From: Acetobacteraceae bacterium
Lineage (GTDB): Bacteria > Pseudomonadota > Alphaproteobacteria > Acetobacterales > Acetobacteraceae
Length of the DNA stretch: 6,810 bases
NCBI GenBank assembly: GCA_014377905.1
Contig: JACMOQ010000071.1
Span: 1 to 6,810 of the forward strand
Direction: 5' to 3'
Position numbers and translations under genes: made by a program. Under the pieces are notes generated by a model. That model made no database searches. It worked only from the letters and a program-made list of their open reading frames with translations, and had not been told where the DNA came from. Positions 5,418 through 6,810 of the stretch are shown here, one piece after another (position 1 is the stretch's first letter; the number at the start of each line of letters is the position of its first letter).

Positions 5418-6686
5418 ATGGCCGACCTTCATGAACTGTCTGCGACCGCCGCCATCGGGCGCATGGGTGCGGGCAAACTGGCGATCGGCGATTATCTCGA
5501 AGCCTGTCTTTCCCGGATCGCGGCGCGCGAGCCGGTGGTGCGGGCCTTCACCCGGTTTGACCCCGATCTGGTGCGCCGTCGTGCCCGCCACGCGCCGGCA
5601 GGTGCGCTGCGGGGGATGCCGGTCGGGGTGAAAGACGTGCTCGATACCGCCGATCAGGCCGCCGAATATGGCTCACCGATTTGGGCTGGGCATCGGCCGT
5701 TTGCGGACGCCGCCGCGATCGCCTGGGTGCGGGCGGCGGGGGCAGTGGTGATGGGCAAGACTGTCACCACCGAATTTGCTACCCGCAAGCCAGGGCCAAC
5801 CGCCAATCCGGCGGGGCTGTCGCATACGCCGGGTGGATCGTCATCAGGGTCCGCGGCCGCGGTTGCCGATTTCATGGTGCCGTTCGCGTTCGGCACCCAA
5901 ACCGCTGGCAGCATCATCCGCCCAGCGGCGTTTTGTGGCGTGGTGGGCTACAAGCCGAGCTTCGGGATGATCCCGCGTCTGGGAATGAAGGTGATGTCGG
6001 AAAGCCTCGACACCATCGGCACCATCGCCCGCAGCGTGGCCGACGCGGCGTTGCTGGCCGGGGTGGCGGGCGGGGTCGATCTCGGCGATCCCGATCTCAA
6101 GCCAGGGCGGGCGCCGCGCATCGGGCTGTGCCGGTCGCCAAGCTGGAAACATGCGGCAGTGGAAACGCAGGCTTTGTTCGACCGGATTGCGGCACCTTTA
6201 GCCCGTGCTGGGGCGACAGTGGTCGATTGCGAATTGCCGGCGGCTTTCGACGCATTGGAAGGCGTGCACCCGATCGTGATGAACGGGGAAAGCGCGCGCT
6301 CGATGGGATGGGAACTGGCCAACGCGCGCGCAGGGCTGAGCGATGGCTTGCGCGAACGGCTGGAATGGGGCCTCGCGCAGGGGGCGCCGGCTTTGGCGGA
6401 GGCACAGGCGGTGTTTCGGCGCCTGCAGGACGCGTTTCCCGCGGCGATGGGGGAATGCGACATTCTGCTTACCCCGTCCGCGCCGGGCGAAGCGCCTGAC
6501 GGGTTGGAATGGACCGGCGATCCGGCGTTCAATTATATCTGGACGGCGCTGCATGTCCCATGCGTGACCGTGCCGGCCGGGACAGGGCCGGGGGGGATGC
6601 CGCTCGGGGTGCAGATTGTCGGGCGGCGCGGCGATGACCGGGCAACCCTGGCTTGGGCGCAGTATGTCGCGGCGGCGATTTCCTGA
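5418..6686 (+). CDS. Amidase-signature family hydrolase
   Basis: This 422-aa amidase carries the complete Ser-cisSer-Lys triad of the amidase-signature family (PF01425). The Lys is K72 in GMPVGVKDVLDT, the cis-Ser is S141 in TPGGSSSGSAAAVA, and the nucleophile is S165 in GTQTAGSIIRPAAFCG, followed by GVVGYKP. The C-terminal WTALHVPCVTVPAG and GMPLGVQIVGRRGDD blocks are also typical. Such enzymes hydrolyse C-N bonds of amides and related compounds in the cytoplasm. It is shorter than a typical GatA (about 485 aa) and no gatB or gatC is adjacent, so a stand-alone catabolic amidase is more likely than a tRNA amidotransferase subunit. I chose ATG 5418 because GGGA lies 8 nt upstream; an in-frame TTG at 5400 is less likely. 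The substrate cannot be told from sequence. The stop converges on the next gene at a 1-bp gap. Confidence 0.9.
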   Translation: MADLHELSATAAIGRMGAGKLAIGDYLEACLSRIAAREPVVRAFTRFDPDLVRRRARHAPAGALRGMPVGVKDVLDTADQAAEYGSPIWAGHRPFADAAAIAWVRAAGAVVMGKTVTTEFATRKPGPTANPAGLSHTPGGSSSGSAAAVADFMVPFAFGTQTAGSIIRPAAFCGVVGYKPSFGMIPRLGMKVMSESLDTIGTIARSVADAALLAGVAGGVDLGDPDLKPGRAPRIGLCRSPSWKHAAVETQALFDRIAAPLARAGATVVDCELPAAFDALEGVHPIVMNGESARSMGWELANARAGLSDGLRERLEWGLAQGAPALAEAQAVFRRLQDAFPAAMGECDILLTPSAPGEAPDGLEWTGDPAFNYIWTALHVPCVTVPAGTGPGGMPLGVQIVGRRGDDRATLAWAQYVAAAIS

Positions 6687-6687
6687 G

Positions 6688-6810
6688 CTATCCGGCGTAG
6701 CGCGGTTCGCGCAGGCCCTTCACCCCAACATCGACGGCGAATAATTGGCCGGCCTGGGGTTCGGCCGCCAGGTCAGCCTCGGTCATGTTTTGGGTCGCCG
6801 AGGTGATGAA
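6688..6810 (-). CDS. SMP-30/gluconolactonase-family protein, C-terminal fragment
   Basis: The minus-strand frame runs from the right edge to TAG at 6690-6688, giving 40 residues. The fragment contains FITSATQNMTEADLAAEP and ends GQLFAVDVGVKGLREPRYAG. The 'YVTSA....L....LA..P.AG.LFA.DVGV.GLPEPRFAG' ending is one I recognise from SMP-30/gluconolactonase/LRE-family proteins, six-bladed beta-propeller metal-dependent lactonases of sugar catabolism. The catalytic residues lie outside the window. The gene converges with the amidase, the two stops being one base apart, with no space for a terminator between them. The family call is from memory of the C-terminal motif. Confidence 0.7.
   Translation of the reverse strand, partial: FITSATQNMTEADLAAEPQAGQLFAVDVGVKGLREPRYAG

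Noticed and set aside
5418..6686. GatA subunit of the tRNA amidotransferase
   Set aside because: It is shorter than typical GatA, carries the GTQTAGS variant common in stand-alone amidases, and no gatB or gatC flanks it.

Overview
The window looks like chromosomal DNA of a GC-rich alphaproteobacterium. The order Rhodospirillales/Acetobacterales is my best guess, from remembered resemblance of the FemAB-like tail, the 201-aa protein and the MotA-like/OmpA-like pair to proteins of that group; no search was possible. Most genes are strongly G/C-biased. The exception is the first part of the methyltransferase gene and the spacer before it (for example 35% GC over 4621-4680, against 67% over 5881-5940 in the amidase gene, both counted by hand).

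Layout: (1) 1-199, plus strand, the C-terminal end of a FemAB-like (DUF482) protein. (2) 283-888, minus strand, an unrecognised 201-aa protein with a possible promoter and a perfect 9-bp inverted repeat in its leader. (3) 1052-4372, minus strand, an apparent operon transcribed right to left. It encodes a secreted proline-rich protein with a divergent OmpA-like domain, a four-helix MotA/TolQ/ExbB-type channel subunit with a cytoplasmic helical tail, and a MotB/OmpA-type subunit with one membrane helix, about 290 residues of periplasmic coiled coil and a peptidoglycan-binding OmpA domain. A 23-codon reading frame fits exactly in the gap between the last two genes. (4) 4373-4609, a divergent regulatory spacer with several short dyads. 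(5) 4610-5341, plus strand, a SAM-dependent methyltransferase of unusual composition. (6) 5418-6686, plus strand, an amidase-signature hydrolase. (7) 6688-6810, minus strand, the C-terminal end of a probable SMP-30/gluconolactonase-family enzyme, convergent with the amidase at a 1-bp gap.

The most interesting unit is the minus-strand operon. It carries the hallmarks of a proton-driven stator: a channel subunit, and a plug-like helix with a conserved Asp at its start, tethered to peptidoglycan. It lies away from any flagellar, Tol-Pal or Zorya partner gene visible here. The unusually long coiled coil and the extra secreted OmpA-like protein suggest an envelope-spanning mechanical device, but its job cannot be read from sequence alone. 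The remaining genes look like ordinary metabolic or accessory genes.
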